The notes under the pieces: generated by a model
What the model was told of the DNA's origin: nothing
The model's database searches: none
Seen by the model: only the letters and a program-made list of their open reading frames with translations
Origin: an uncultured Bacillota bacterium
Lineage (GTDB): Bacteria; Bacillota; Clostridia; Lachnospirales; Lachnospiraceae
DNA length: 13,094 bases
Assembly (NCBI GenBank): GCA_958352855.1
Contig: CATWQE010000072.1
Location: 1-13,094, forward strand
Direction of reading: 5' to 3'
Translations under genes and position numbers: made by a program
Shown: positions 6,418 through 12,911 of the stretch, in pieces
Layout: the number at the start of each line of letters is the position of its first letter
Position numbering within the stretch: position 1 is the first letter of the stretch

Positions 6418-7275
6418 ATGGAATTAAAATGGAAAGGGGATTGTTCCCCGCATATGCAAATAAAAACAAACCATGGAGTACCCTATCTTACTTACCCAGC
6501 CTTTGAGCAGCTTGGGGGATTTTATCATGGATTTTCCACCAGACAGGGCGGTGTAAGCAAAGGAATCTATGAATCCATGAATTTAAGCTTTACCAGAGGA
6601 GATAACAGGGAAGCAGTACTGGAAAATTACCGGCGCATGGCAGAAGCCATAGGCTTTTCTCTGGAGAGTATTGTCTGTGCAGATCAGACCCATACGACCA
6701 ATATTCGTCTGGTCACTGAAAAAGACAGGGGAAAAGGAGTATTAAAAGAAAAAGATTACAGGGATATTGACGGTTTGATTACCAATACTCCCGGATTAAC
6801 CCTTACCACTTTTTATGCAGATTGTGTTCCCCTGTATTTTATTGATGTGAAGCACAAAGCCATAGGACTGGCTCATTCCGGCTGGAGAGGAACCGTAGAG
6901 AAAATGGGAGCGCATATGGTAAGAGCTATGGAGGAAGCCTTTGATTCCAGAGCAGAAGATTTGTACGCGGCCATTGGACCTTCGATTTGTCAGGAATGTT
7001 ATGAGGTAAGTCGGGATGTGGCAGAACAGTTTCAGGATGCCTTTCCAGAACATGGGAAAGAAAGAAGGCTTTTGTATGAAAAAGGTCATGAAAAATACCA
7101 GCTCAATCTCTGGTATGCCAATGAGCTTGTTCTGACCCAGGCGGGAATTTTAAGAGAACATCTGAGTTTTCCGGGGATTTGCACGTGTTGTAATCCTGAA
7201 TTTTTGTTTTCCCACAGAGCCAGTCATGGGAAAAGAGGGAATTTGTGCGCCTTTTTGGGAATTAATGTTACATAG
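6418..7275 (+). CDS. pgeF: Peptidoglycan editing factor PgeF / YfiH-YlmD laccase-domain purine-processing enzyme
   Basis: A 285-residue member of the DUF152/YfiH family. In E. coli it prevents incorporation of wrong amino acids such as L-Ser into peptidoglycan stem peptides. Family members also show zinc-dependent purine nucleoside phosphorylase or adenosine deaminase activity. The older name polyphenol oxidase is misleading. Visible motifs are HGFSTRQGGVS (37-47), DQTHT with His92, TTFYADCVPLYF with Cys136, GLAHSGWRGTVEKMG with His153, GPSICQECYEV and the tail CTCCNPEFLFSHR. His92, Cys136 and His153 match the zinc triad of the family. It starts three bases after yraN with GAGGA in the yraN 3' end. 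A secreted cell-wall protein gene follows after 87 bases. Confidence 0.94.
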   Translation: MELKWKGDCSPHMQIKTNHGVPYLTYPAFEQLGGFYHGFSTRQGGVSKGIYESMNLSFTRGDNREAVLENYRRMAEAIGFSLESIVCADQTHTTNIRLVTEKDRGKGVLKEKDYRDIDGLITNTPGLTLTTFYADCVPLYFIDVKHKAIGLAHSGWRGTVEKMGAHMVRAMEEAFDSRAEDLYAAIGPSICQECYEVSRDVAEQFQDAFPEHGKERRLLYEKGHEKYQLNLWYANELVLTQAGILREHLSFPGICTCCNPEFLFSHRASHGKRGNLCAFLGINVT

Positions 7276-7308
7276 ATATTACAAAAAAATGAAAAAAGCA
7301 CTGTTCTT

Positions 7309-7330
7309 TCCCGGGACTTTATGTTACAAT
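7309..7330 (+). promoter_or_regulatory. Probable extended -10 promoter for the 3D-domain protein gene
   Basis: TGTTACAAT (7322-7330) fits an extended -10 (TGN plus TACAAT). No good -35 lies at the right distance, which is typical of extended -10 promoters. An 8-base palindrome, TCCCGGGA (7309-7316), lies where the spacer would be and could be an operator, but this is weak. The predicted start near 7337 leaves a leader of about 25 bases containing an AAAGGAG ribosome-binding site. Confidence 0.5.
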
Positions 7331-7362
7331 AGGAAGCGTTAGAGAAAAGGAGCTTTCATTTT

Positions 7363-8571
7363 ATGAAGAAAAAAATCAGTACTCTGCTCCTGGCGGGAAT
7401 GTTATCTGTCAGCATGGCGGCAGCGCCTGCCTATGGTTCTTCTACCCAGAAGAAGATTACAGATGCGAAAAACGCCAAACAGGAGCAGCAAAAACAATTA
7501 GACGATACACAAGACAAGCTGAATAGTCTGGAAGCAAAAAAGGGAAACCTGGAGTCTTATATGAAAGAGCTGGACAAACAGTTTTCGGAGCTGGAGGAAA
7601 ATCTTTTAGAGCTTCAGAAGCAGTCTGAAGAAACAAAGGATGAGCTGGAAGCCTTGCAAAAAGAACTGGAAAAAGCAGAAGCAGAGGAAGAAGAACAGTA
7701 TGCCAGCATGAAACTGCGTATTCAGTATATGTATGAAAATGCAGACCAGTCTTACATAACCATGTTTTTAGAGGCCAGGACTTTTTCCGAGTTTTTAAGC
7801 CAGGCAGAAAACATGTCCCAGCTTACCAAATATGACAGGGAAATGCTGGAAAAATATAAGAAAACCACAAAAGAAATTAAGGAAAAGGAAGCCAGCATTA
7901 AGGAACAGCAGGAACAGTTGGAACAATTAAAACAGGAAAGTCTGGACAAGCAGGATGAGATTTCTACCATTATGAAAACCACTCACGCCCAGATTGCCAG
8001 CTATGAAAGTGAAATCTCTGCCCAGGAGAGCAATGTAAAAAATCTCATGAGCAAAATTGAAGGTCAGCAGGAAACCATCAATAATCTGATAAAACAGCAA
8101 AAGGATGAAGAAGCAGCGGAAGCTCTGGCACAGAAAGAAAAAGAAGAGCAAGAGGCTCAGAATAACAGCCAGAATCAGAAGCCTTCCTCCCAGAACACCC
8201 AGAATACTCAGAAGCCTGCTGAAAATGTACAGCAGAAGCCTTCCGAGAATACACAAACTCAAAATCAGGGAAGCAGCCAGGATACTTCTAAGGGAAAATA
8301 TCTTGGTAATTTCCGTCTGACTGCTTACTGTGCCTGTGCGTCCTGTTGTGGGGTTTCTACGGGAATTACAGCCAGTGGAACGGTTGCTACCCAGGGAAGA
8401 ACCGTTGCCATGTATGGAGTTCCCTTTGGAACAAAACTGCTAATTAATGGGACGGTCTACACTGTAGAGGACAGAGGAACTGCTTACGGACATGTGGACA
8501 TCTTCTTTAACAGCCATGCAGATGCCCTGCGGTTCGGAAGCCAGAGAGCAGATGTGTATCAGGTGAATTAA
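7363..8571 (+). CDS. Secreted coiled-coil protein with C-terminal 3D (MltA-like) cell-wall domain
   Basis: A 402-residue exported protein, probably acting on peptidoglycan. Residues 1-26 are a signal peptide: MKKK, a hydrophobic core LLLAGMLSVSMAAA and a likely cut near AYG-SS. Residues about 28-255 are a long Lys/Glu/Gln-rich coiled coil resembling the PcsB/NlpC-associated N-terminal domain, including MKLRIQYMYENADQSYITM. Residues about 258-312 are a Gln/Asn/Pro/Ser low-complexity linker with repeated QKP. Residues about 315-402 are a 3D domain: LGNFRLTAYCACASCCGVS, then VEDRG, VDIFF and HADALRFG, carrying the three aspartates Asp370, Asp379 and Asp387. 3D domains resemble the lytic transglycosylase MltA barrel and occur in Rpf/YocH-like wall hydrolases. 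Catalysis here is inferred, not shown. Neighbouring pgeF fits a wall role. Its stop abuts the eutH start codon. Confidence 0.9.
   Translation: MKKKISTLLLAGMLSVSMAAAPAYGSSTQKKITDAKNAKQEQQKQLDDTQDKLNSLEAKKGNLESYMKELDKQFSELEENLLELQKQSEETKDELEALQKELEKAEAEEEEQYASMKLRIQYMYENADQSYITMFLEARTFSEFLSQAENMSQLTKYDREMLEKYKKTTKEIKEKEASIKEQQEQLEQLKQESLDKQDEISTIMKTTHAQIASYESEISAQESNVKNLMSKIEGQQETINNLIKQQKDEEAAEALAQKEKEEQEAQNNSQNQKPSSQNTQNTQKPAENVQQKPSENTQTQNQGSSQDTSKGKYLGNFRLTAYCACASCCGVSTGITASGTVATQGRTVAMYGVPFGTKLLINGTVYTVEDRGTAYGHVDIFFNSHADALRFGSQRADVYQVN
8176..8244 (+). repeat. Imperfect 12-base repeats in the low-complexity linker
   Basis: CAGAAGCCTTCC occurs at 8176-8187 and again at 8233-8244, with the variant CAGAAGCCTGCT at 8209-8220. 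They encode QKPS, QKPA and QKPS in the Gln/Asn-rich linker before the 3D domain. Such repeats can vary in number between strains by slippage or recombination, changing linker length. Confidence 0.7.
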
Positions 8572-9648
8572 ATGAGCAGTGTAATTGAAATATTGGTATG
8601 CATTGGTATTCTGTTAGGCGGAATTGATGAAATCAGGGGCAATAAAAAAGGATATGGGGGTAAATTCAGAGAAGCCTTTGAATTGATACCTTCTATGGCG
8701 TTTTCCATGGTAGGAATGATTTGTCTGACAAATTTTATTGCCTTTGTACTGGAAAAGGGTCTTGCCCCTTTCTTTCATATGCTTCATATGGACCCAGCTA
8801 TTTTAGCTGGGTTTTTGGCTGTTGATATGGGTGGCTATCAGTTGGCTGAAAAACTGGCTTTAGATTCGGCTATGGGCAGTTATGCGGGAATTGTTTTAGG
8901 AGCTGGTTTGGGATGTACCCTGGTCTTTACCATCCCTGTGGGTATGGGAATGGTGGAGGAAGAGAATAAACCTTATTTTGCAAAAGGGATTGTCCTTGGC
9001 CTTCTTGGGCTTCCCTTTGCCCTGATCATAGGAGGAGTTTTATCTGGTTTGTCCATTGGCAGAATTTTATGGGAAACGATTTTTCCCATGTCTATTGCGG
9101 CTATTTGCGGAATAGGACTGGCGAAATTTTCTGGGCTTACCATGAAGATTTTTGGGGCGTATGTAAAGCTTTTGCGGGTGGTTCTTCTGGGAGGATTAAT
9201 GTTTGGCGCTATGGCACATACCCTTCATATCTCTGAAAAATTGGGAATGACTCCTGTATTGGAAGCAATGGGTGTGGTGTGTTCTATTTCAGTGTTTCTT
9301 TTAGGAAGCCTTCCAATCACCATGCTGCTGCAGAAGTTACTCCAGAGACCTTTTACCTGGATGGGAAGAAGGATTGGGTTAGACAGTGTGAGCATGACCG
9401 GGTTTTTGATTACCTGCGTGTCTCCTTTGCCAACATTGGCTTTGATGAAAGATATGAATCCAAGGGGAAAGCTGTTGAATGTTGCCTTTATGGTCAGCGG
9501 GGCATCTGCCATTGGGGCGCACCTGGCTTTTGTAAATTCCGTAGAGCCGGAAATGACCGGGGCGCTTTTGGGAAGCAAGCTGCTTGGAGGACTTCTTACG
9601 GTGGGAGTTGCTTATTTGGTGGGGAATAATGGAAAACTGGAAAAATGA
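8572..9648 (+). CDS. eutH: EutH family ethanolamine permease homologue
   Basis: A 358-residue polytopic membrane protein with about ten hydrophobic segments, homologous to EutH, which helps ethanolamine entry at low external concentration or low pH. Family motifs seen by comparison with the remembered E. coli EutH are AVDMGGYQLAEKLA (83-96), VLGAGLGCTLVFTIPVGMGMVE, VCSISVFLLGSLPITMLLQ, MNPRGKLLNVAFMVSGASAIGAHLAFVN and the C-terminal GSKLLGGLLTVGVA. No other eut gene (eutBC, shell proteins, eutVW) is in the window, so it is an orphan copy here and its substrate is uncertain. The ATG at 8572 directly abuts the upstream stop; AGGTG at 8561-8565 is the likely ribosome-binding site. A terminator-like hairpin lies inside the gene. 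Confidence 0.88.
   Translation: MSSVIEILVCIGILLGGIDEIRGNKKGYGGKFREAFELIPSMAFSMVGMICLTNFIAFVLEKGLAPFFHMLHMDPAILAGFLAVDMGGYQLAEKLALDSAMGSYAGIVLGAGLGCTLVFTIPVGMGMVEEENKPYFAKGIVLGLLGLPFALIIGGVLSGLSIGRILWETIFPMSIAAICGIGLAKFSGLTMKIFGAYVKLLRVVLLGGLMFGAMAHTLHISEKLGMTPVLEAMGVVCSISVFLLGSLPITMLLQKLLQRPFTWMGRRIGLDSVSMTGFLITCVSPLPTLALMKDMNPRGKLLNVAFMVSGASAIGAHLAFVNSVEPEMTGALLGSKLLGGLLTVGVAYLVGNNGKLEK
8791..8816 (+). other. Intrinsic-terminator-shaped hairpin inside eutH
   Basis: ACCCAGCTA (8792-8800) and TAGCTGGGT (8804-8812) are perfectly complementary around a TTT loop; a 5-base ATTTT loop is the more relaxed form. They are followed by TTTT (8813-8816), so five T's in all follow GGG. It lies around eutH codons 74-82 (DPAILAGF). 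It has the form of a rho-independent terminator but lies within a coding region, where translating ribosomes would normally disrupt it. Function is inferred. Confidence 0.6.
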
Positions 9649-9666
9649 TTTTAGGAGGAAACACAT

Positions 9667-10137
9667 ATGGACATTCAGATCAGGACAGCGAAAGTAGAAG
9701 ATTATAATGCAGTGGAGGCCATTATGAAGCAGGTGCACAAACTGCATGTTGGATGGAGACCGGATGTATACAAACAGCAGGAAACCATACTGCCTTTGGA
9801 TGAATTTAAACAGGCAATTCAGGAGCAGGCCTTTTTTGTAGCAGAAGGAGAAGGGAAGGTAGTGGGAATTTTGGGACTGATGTACCGTCATGTGGAAACT
9901 CCTGTTCATGTGACAAAAGACATTATTTTCATTGACTCCATGGCAGTGGATGAACCGTATCGCAAAAAAGGAGTTGGTCACGCATTTTTTGACTTTCTGA
10001 AGGAATTAAAAATAGAAAAGGGCTATGATGCCATTGAATTGCAGGTGAATGCCAGAAACAAAGTGGCATATGACATGTACAGAAGCTACGGATTTACAGA
10101 GAAATCCATTAATATGGAACTATTGGAAACAAAATAA
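9667..10137 (+). CDS. GNAT family N-acetyltransferase
   Basis: A 156-residue GNAT-fold acetyltransferase that would move acetyl from acetyl-CoA to an amine; the substrate is unknown. The N-terminal strand IQIRTAKVEDYNAVEAIM is typical. Motif A is FIDSMAVDEPYRKKGVGHAFFDFL, with the acetyl-CoA pyrophosphate loop RKKGVGHA (99-106). Motif B ends in NKVAYDMYRSYGF (131-143), in which Tyr138 is the usual acid candidate. It follows eutH by 18 bases with AGGAGG upstream and is the last gene before a bidirectional terminator. Nothing ties it to ethanolamine use, or to ribosomal-protein acetylation of the RimI type, beyond position. Confidence 0.9.
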   Translation: MDIQIRTAKVEDYNAVEAIMKQVHKLHVGWRPDVYKQQETILPLDEFKQAIQEQAFFVAEGEGKVVGILGLMYRHVETPVHVTKDIIFIDSMAVDEPYRKKGVGHAFFDFLKELKIEKGYDAIELQVNARNKVAYDMYRSYGFTEKSINMELLETK

Positions 10138-10156
10138 AAGAGTTTTCTTATGATTG

Positions 10157-10202
10157 AAAAGGGGCTGTCGCACTATTTCGTTAAAGCGACAGCCCCTTTT
10201 TT
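10157..10202. terminator. Strong bidirectional intrinsic terminator between convergent genes
   Basis: AAAAGGGGCTGTCGC (10157-10171) and GCGACAGCCCCTTTT (10186-10200) form a perfect 15-bp stem with a 14-base loop. On the + strand the G/C stem is followed by six T's (10197-10202); on the - strand by four. It ends the GNAT transcript on + and, five bases beyond the prs stop codon, the prs transcript on -. Confidence 0.93.
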
Positions 10203-10206
10203 AGAA

Positions 10207-11376
10207 TTAACCTCTTGTTTTCTTTAACAACTGATTAATCTTAGAAGTGGTACTGCGTACCTTTTCTACAGATAAATCGTGGTTCAGAATGTCCATAATG
10301 CTGGCCAGATATTTGCTCATATCTGCTTCCAGATAATATGGTCTGGTAAGTAATTCCGGATTTCTATAGTTCAGGTTTGTGGTGATGACACGATGGATAT
10401 AGCCTTTTTCATAATATTCATCAAACTTCTCAAGACCGTCTGTGAACAGACCGAAGGTGGTGCATACAATGACACGTTTTGCCTTGCGGTCTTTTAATTT
10501 TTTCGCTACATCTAACATGCTCTCTCCGGAGGAAATCATATCATCAATAACGATTACGTCTTTTCCCTCCACAGAATCTCCTAAAAATTCATGGGCAACA
10601 ATGGGGTTTCTTCCATTAACCACAGTAGAATAGTCGCGGCGTTTGTAGAACATACCCATATCCACACCCAGAATATTAGAAAAATAAACAGCTCTTTGCA
10701 TAGCGCCTTCGTCCGGGCTGATAATCATGAGGTGTTCGTTATCAATTTTGAAATCTTCTACAGAAGTGCAGAGGGTTTTCAGGAACTGATAAGTAGGCAT
10801 AAAATTATCAAAACCAGATAGAGGAATGGCGTTCTGCATTCGTGGATCATGAGCGTCAAAGGTAATGATGTTTGAAACTCCCATGCTGACCAGCTCCTGC
10901 AGAGCCAGCGCACAGTCCAGGGATTCCCGTTTGCTGCGTTTGTGCTGTCTGCTTTCATAGAGGAAAGGCATAACCACATTGATTCTGTGGGCTTTTCCGG
11001 CGGCAGTAGCAATAATACGTTTTAAATCCTGATAGTGGTCATCCGGAGACATGTGATTTTCGTAACCGCACATGTTGTAAGTGAGACTGTGATTGCACAC
11101 ATCCACCATAACAAACATATCGGCGCCTCGGATGGATTCGTTAATGACTCCTTTGGCTTCGCCGGAGCCGAAACGCGGGCATTTGCATTCAATCAGAAAA
11201 GTATCTTCTGCATAGCCTCTCATAATTAGTCCAGAAGGGTTGTGAGAGTTTAACTCCTTTCTGAACTGCACTAAATGTGCATCTACCTGTGAAGCTAACT
11301 GGGAGCAGCTTTTTAATGCTGCGATCTTAATCGGAGCTACTGGGATGGATTTCTCCAGTAAACTGATATTGACCAT
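10207..11376 (-). CDS. prs: Divergent long ribose-phosphate pyrophosphokinase (PRPP synthetase) homologue
   Basis: A 389-residue Prs-family protein. Prs makes PRPP from ribose-5-phosphate and ATP for nucleotide, His and Trp synthesis. Canonical bacterial forms are about 315 residues; this one has an extended N-terminus and insertions. Visible parallels are RQHKRSKRES (143-152, ATP region), FDAHDPRMQ (173-181, with His176), SPDEGAMQRA (220-229), the catalytic loop FYKRRDY (243-249, Lys245 and Arg247) followed by an extra stretch, and HEFLGDSVEGK. The PRPP loop is VIVIDDMISSGES (274-286). The usual DTAGT ribose-phosphate loop reads SSGES here. The start is MVN at 11376, because GGAGGT (11381-11386 on the complement) sits correctly before it; in-frame ATGs further upstream lack a good site. 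It has its own promoter and a terminator shared with the GNAT gene. Confidence 0.85.
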   Translation of the reverse strand: MVNISLLEKSIPVAPIKIAALKSCSQLASQVDAHLVQFRKELNSHNPSGLIMRGYAEDTFLIECKCPRFGSGEAKGVINESIRGADMFVMVDVCNHSLTYNMCGYENHMSPDDHYQDLKRIIATAAGKAHRINVVMPFLYESRQHKRSKRESLDCALALQELVSMGVSNIITFDAHDPRMQNAIPLSGFDNFMPTYQFLKTLCTSVEDFKIDNEHLMIISPDEGAMQRAVYFSNILGVDMGMFYKRRDYSTVVNGRNPIVAHEFLGDSVEGKDVIVIDDMISSGESMLDVAKKLKDRKAKRVIVCTTFGLFTDGLEKFDEYYEKGYIHRVITTNLNYRNPELLTRPYYLEADMSKYLASIMDILNHDLSVEKVRSTTSKINQLLKKTRG

Positions 11377-11429
11377 AATAACCTCCATATTAACATTTTT
11401 TGACATAAATATACATAAGTACATGATAA

Positions 11430-11459
11430 GTTATAACATTCGACAGACATACAAGTCAA
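11430..11459 (-). promoter_or_regulatory. Promoter for prs
   Basis: Read on the - strand: TTGACT (complement of 11454-11459), an 18-base spacer, then TATAAC (complement of 11430-11435) preceded by an extended -10 TGT. Five of six bases match in each box. Transcription would begin near 11423, giving a leader of about 46 bases before the prs start. Confidence 0.75.
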
Positions 11460-11467
11460 GGAAATTA

Positions 11468-11496
11468 TTGCAATTTTCTTTTATTATTGGTATTAT
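11468..11496 (+). promoter_or_regulatory. Promoter for the DUF512-der operon
   Basis: TTGCAA (11468-11473), a 17-base spacer and TATTAT (11491-11496) with an extended -10 TGG at 11488-11490. The predicted start is near 11503, about 25 bases before the ATG at 11529. It is divergent from the prs promoter; the -35 boxes are only eight bases apart, so polymerases may interfere or share a regulator. Confidence 0.65.
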
Positions 11497-11528
11497 TAAA
11501 ACTAACGGGCATTTACAGGAGGGATACC

Positions 11529-12911
11529 ATGAAGAACTGCCGACATAGAATCAGCCAGGTAAAAGAAGGAAGTATTGCCTGGGAATTAGAGATAGAGCCA
11601 GGGGATGAATTGCTTTCTATTAACGGAGAAACCGTTGAAGATGTCTTTGATTATCATTACCTGGTAAATGATGAGGAACTGGAGCTTCTTATCTGTAAGC
11701 CAAATGGCGAGGAATGGGAGCTGGAAATAGAAAAAGACCTGGAAGAGGATTTGGGGCTGGAGTTTGAAAACAGCTTAATGGACGAATATCGTTCCTGCAG
11801 AAATCACTGCGTGTTCTGTTTTATTGACCAGATGCCCCAGGGGATGAGGGAAACTCTTTATTTTAAGGATGATGATTCCCGTCTGTCTTTTCTCCAGGGA
11901 AATTATGTGACCCTGACCAATATGAGCGACCATGACATTGACAGGATTATCCGCTATCATCTGGGGCCCATTAATATTTCCTTTCAGACCACCAATCCGA
12001 AGCTGCGCTGTGAAATGCTTCATAACCGTTTTGCAGGGGACATTTTTCCTAAAGTACAGCGCTTGTATGAAGCGGGGATTGAGATGAATGGGCAGATTGT
12101 TTTGTGCAAAGGCTTAAATGACAAGGCAGAACTGGAACGGAGTATTTCAGATTTAACGAAGTATCTTCCTCACCTTAGAAGTGTTTCCGTAGTTCCGGTG
12201 GGATTGAGCAAATACCGGGAAGGTTTGTATCCCCTGGAGCCATTTACCAAAGAAGAGGCAGAACAGGTGATTAATACCATAGAAGCATGGCAAAAGAAGC
12301 TGTTCCCACAATATGGGCTTCATTTTATCCATGCCAGTGACGAATGGTATCTTCTTGCCGGACAAGAGCTGCCGGAAGAAGCGCGTTATGATGGATATCT
12401 GCAGTTAGAAAACGGGGTTGGAATGCTGCGGCTTTTAAAGGAAGAAGTCACAGCAGAGCTGGAAAAACATTCCGGTGACCAGAGAAAGAGGAGGATTTCC
12501 TTTGCCACAGGCCGCCTGGCTTATCCCTATATTAAGAAATATGCAGAACAGATTCAGGAGAAGTATCCGAATCTGGAAATTTTAGGATATGAAATCCGCA
12601 ATGAATTCTTTGGAGAGCTGATTACAGTTTCCGGGCTGCTGACGGGACAGGATCTCATAGCTCAGCTTTCTGGAAAAGACCTGGGGGAATGTCTGCTGCT
12701 GCCCTGTAATCTTTTGCGCAGCGGGGAAGATATTTTTCTGGATGACGTACAAGTAAAAACATTGGAAGAAAGGTTCCAGGTTCCTGTAAGAATTGTGGAA
12801 GAAGACGGAGCAGATTTTGTGACAGCGTTTTTAGAGGAAGAAGGGGAACCAACACATAAAAGGAGACAAATGTATGAGCAAACCGATTGTAGCAATAGTT
12901 GGAAGGCCTAA
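11529..12911 (+). CDS. DUF512 family protein: PDZ-like domain plus Fe-S (radical-SAM-like) region
   Basis: A 460-residue member of the DUF512 family, present in many clostridia and cyanobacteria; its function is unknown to me. The N-terminus (about 5-65) is PDZ-like: HRISQVKEGSIAWELEIEPG, DELLSINGETVEDV. A cysteine cluster follows (CRNHCVFCFIDQMPQGM; Cys90, Cys94, Cys97), of the CxxxCxxC form used by radical SAM enzymes to bind a [4Fe-4S] cluster. Then come a TIM-barrel-like part (YFKDDDSRLSFLQGNYVTLTN, QIVLCKGLND, SVSVVPVGLSKYR) and the C-terminal DUF512 part (RRISFATGRLAYPYIKK, LITVSGLLTGQD, LLLPCNLLRSGEDIFLDD). The start is 11529, because AGGAGGG (11517-11523) fits it; the ATG at 11487 does not. 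The 3' end overlaps der by 38 bases. Confidence 0.9.
   Translation: MKNCRHRISQVKEGSIAWELEIEPGDELLSINGETVEDVFDYHYLVNDEELELLICKPNGEEWELEIEKDLEEDLGLEFENSLMDEYRSCRNHCVFCFIDQMPQGMRETLYFKDDDSRLSFLQGNYVTLTNMSDHDIDRIIRYHLGPINISFQTTNPKLRCEMLHNRFAGDIFPKVQRLYEAGIEMNGQIVLCKGLNDKAELERSISDLTKYLPHLRSVSVVPVGLSKYREGLYPLEPFTKEEAEQVINTIEAWQKKLFPQYGLHFIHASDEWYLLAGQELPEEARYDGYLQLENGVGMLRLLKEEVTAELEKHSGDQRKRRISFATGRLAYPYIKKYAEQIQEKYPNLEILGYEIRNEFFGELITVSGLLTGQDLIAQLSGKDLGECLLLPCNLLRSGEDIFLDDVQVKTLEERFQVPVRIVEEDGADFVTAFLEEEGEPTHKRRQMYEQTDCSNSWKA

Noticed and set aside
8105..8320. Arg/Lys/Ser-rich + frame inside the 3D-protein linker
   Set aside because: An out-of-frame reading of a Gln/Asn/Lys-rich coding repeat. 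No ribosome-binding site and no family resemblance.
9379..9981. A 200-codon - strand frame across the eutH 3' end and the GNAT gene
   Set aside because: It overlaps two well-supported genes antisense, has no plausible start signal and shows no recognisable domain.
11377..11424. Upstream in-frame starts for prs (MYLCIFMSKN and MEVIM)
   Set aside because: They place the AGGAGG-like site inside the coding region or lie at the predicted transcription start. The ATG at 11376 has GGAGGT at the right distance.
11400..11428. TTGACA on the + strand at 11400-11405 as a promoter for DUF512
   Set aside because: No acceptable -10 at 16-19 bases. The extended -10 promoter at 11468-11496 is better and closer.
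11487..11528. Upstream in-frame ATG giving a DUF512 protein 14 residues longer
   Set aside because: It overlaps the predicted -10 box and has no ribosome-binding site. AGGAGGG at 11517-11523 points to the ATG at 11529.
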